Source: Nitrosospira multiformis
GTDB taxonomy: Bacteria; Pseudomonadota; Gammaproteobacteria; Burkholderiales; Nitrosomonadaceae
Direction: 5' to 3'
DNA: 64,000 bases
Assembly: GCF_003050865.1 (NCBI RefSeq)
Contig: NZ_QAOK01000015.1
Location: 1 to 64,000 of the forward strand
The position numbers were made by a program, and so were the translations under genes. Position 1 is the stretch's first letter; every line of letters starts with the position of its first letter. The notes below the pieces were generated by a model. The model made no database searches, was not told the DNA's origin, and saw only the letters and a program-made list of their open reading frames with translations. Shown piece by piece: positions 63,108 to 64,000 of the stretch.

Positions 63108-63776
63108 CTAAAAAATCTGCCGGATATCGGCCAATCCGACCATTCCCAACGTACCGACATCCAGCTGCACGCCTTGATTTCCCTGGGACACGCCTTGAAC
63201 GGTTGCCGCAGCCAATGCCTGTACTTCCACTTTCTGATCGCCGCGCAGTGCGGCAACGCTTATGCTGTAGTTCCCGTCTGCCGCCTGGCTGCCATCACTC
63301 GTCTTGCCATCCCATACCAACTCGAGGGAACCCGCCGCCCGGGGGCCGAGATTCATGACTTGAATCTCGCGGCCGGCCGCGTCATGTATTCTTACTTTCA
63401 CCTCATCCGCGGGTTGCGTCAGCTCGATGCCGAACCGCGCCGCCCCGCCGGCCAACTGCAAGGTGGAACCGGGCACAAGCACTTCTCTTCCGATCATGCC
63501 GGCGGCTTGCAGCGATTGCCCCGCGGTAAAGTTGTCGGCAATGGCTTGAATGGTTGCATTAAGTCTCTCGACACCGTTCACGGTGCTGATTTGGGCAAGC
63601 TGTGTGGTGACTTGCGCGTTGTCGAGAGGATTGAGCGGATCCTGGTTTTTCATTTGGGTAACCAGCAGCTTGAGAAACCGGTCCTGCAGGTCTTGTTCTG
63701 CCGGTTTGGCAGTGCTTCTGGTTCCATAAGCGGCAAATGGATTACTTGCCGACTGTGTATTCTGAATAGTGCTCAT
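63108..63776 (-). CDS. Hook-capping protein FlgD
   Basis: FlgD has 222 residues. FLKLLVTQMKNQDPLNPLDN, AQVTTQLAQISTVNGVERLN, IGREVLVPGSTLQLAGGAAR and WDGKTSDGSQAADGNYSISV are all family marks, the last in the immunoglobulin-like FLGD domain. It caps the growing hook and is discarded afterwards. It is followed by flgE and preceded by flgC with nine bases between. Confidence 0.97.
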   Translation of the reverse strand: MSTIQNTQSASNPFAAYGTRSTAKPAEQDLQDRFLKLLVTQMKNQDPLNPLDNAQVTTQLAQISTVNGVERLNATIQAIADNFTAGQSLQAAGMIGREVLVPGSTLQLAGGAARFGIELTQPADEVKVRIHDAAGREIQVMNLGPRAAGSLELVWDGKTSDGSQAADGNYSISVAALRGDQKVEVQALAAATVQGVSQGNQGVQLDVGTLGMVGLADIRQIF

Positions 63777-63785
63777 GGAGGTTTC

Positions 63786-64000
63786 CTATTGTCCGATCGT
63801 CAGGGTTTTCAGCAGTAATGTCTTCGCGGTATTCATCATGTCCACATTGTTCTGGTACGAACGCGAAGCGGAAATCATGTCGACCATTTCTTCCACCACA
63901 TTTACATTCGGCATGGTGACAAATCCCTCCGGATTCGCCATCGGATGCGAGGGTTCGTATACCATCTTCATGGGAGACTGATCCTCGATTACCCCAGAGA
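63786..64000 (-). CDS. Proximal rod protein FlgC (partial, 5' end outside window)
   Basis: About 71 C-terminal residues of FlgC are visible. They run from the window edge ([20 protein letters not shown]) through [20 protein letters not shown] and [20 protein letters not shown]. The frame is open to 64000, so the ATG at 63971 is not the start. Complete FlgC proteins have about 135-140 residues, so roughly half is outside. It forms the proximal rod together with FlgB and FlgF. Confidence 0.96.
   Translation of the reverse strand, partial: SGVIEDQSPMKMVYEPSHPMANPEGFVTMPNVNVVEEMVDMISASRSYQNNVDMMNTAKTLLLKTLTIGQ

Noticed and set aside
1-64000. CRISPR array, rRNA or tRNA genes
   Set aside because: No regularly spaced repeat set and no conserved rRNA or tRNA sequence blocks were noticed on either strand by reading; a covariance-model search was not possible.

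Overview
This 64 kb window looks like chromosome from a motile betaproteobacterium. By inference the best fit is a Nitrosomonadaceae or Nitrosospira-like ammonia oxidiser. The reasons are the fliEFGHIJKLMNOPQR and flgCDEFGHIJKL gene order, a small FhlB-type export protein, a DUF3579 protein, a PEP-CTERM protein and an NrfJ-like protein. The genus assignment is not proven by the sequence.

Layout: (1) 0.5-5.1 kb: a TatD hydrolase, an ankyrin protein, two VOC-fold proteins, an SDR oxidoreductase, a DUF1269 remnant and an MgtC-type membrane protein. (2) 5.4-15.4 kb: a two-gene operon encoding a Tc-toxin-like system. The first gene is a 1362-residue TcA-like protein whose C-terminal half resembles the TcB-binding end of TcA, with an unusual N-terminus and an added C-terminal beta-sandwich. 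The second is a 1980-residue TcB-TcC fusion (SpvB, FG-GAP and RHS regions) ending in a membrane-active-looking, HExxH-containing effector domain. This is the most interesting system in the window. (3) 15.6-19.2 kb: redox and stress genes (quinone oxidoreductase, DJ-1/PfpI-like protein, flavin monooxygenase). (4) 19.2-25.9 kb: an accessory and decaying region. It holds a Tn3-family remnant (truncated tnpA, an orphan MNT nucleotidyltransferase, a resolvase), a glycosyltransferase, DUF3579, an internally deleted ada followed by a truncated 2OG-Fe(II) oxygenase, an orphan lytic transglycosylase, and small secreted proteins. (5) 25.9-31.6 kb: uvrB, an aspartate aminotransferase, a possible papain-like hydrolase and a PEP-CTERM protein.

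(6) 31.6-64.0 kb is one large flagellar locus, almost all on the minus strand. It contains fliR to fliF, a divergent fliE, fhlB with a second FliK-like gene, fliT, fliS, fliD, flaG, fliC, a two-component pair of the NarL/UvrY class, a thioredoxin-like protein, an EAL-HDOD protein, and flgL to flgC, which runs off the right edge. Together they encode the MS and C rings, export gate, ATPase complex, rod, P and L rings, hook, junction, cap, filament and chaperones. flgB, flgA, flhA, flhB, motAB and the master regulators are outside the window.

No rRNA, tRNA or CRISPR array was seen. Two hairpin repeats with similar layout (about 3.58 and 29.6 kb) suggest a dispersed repeat family.
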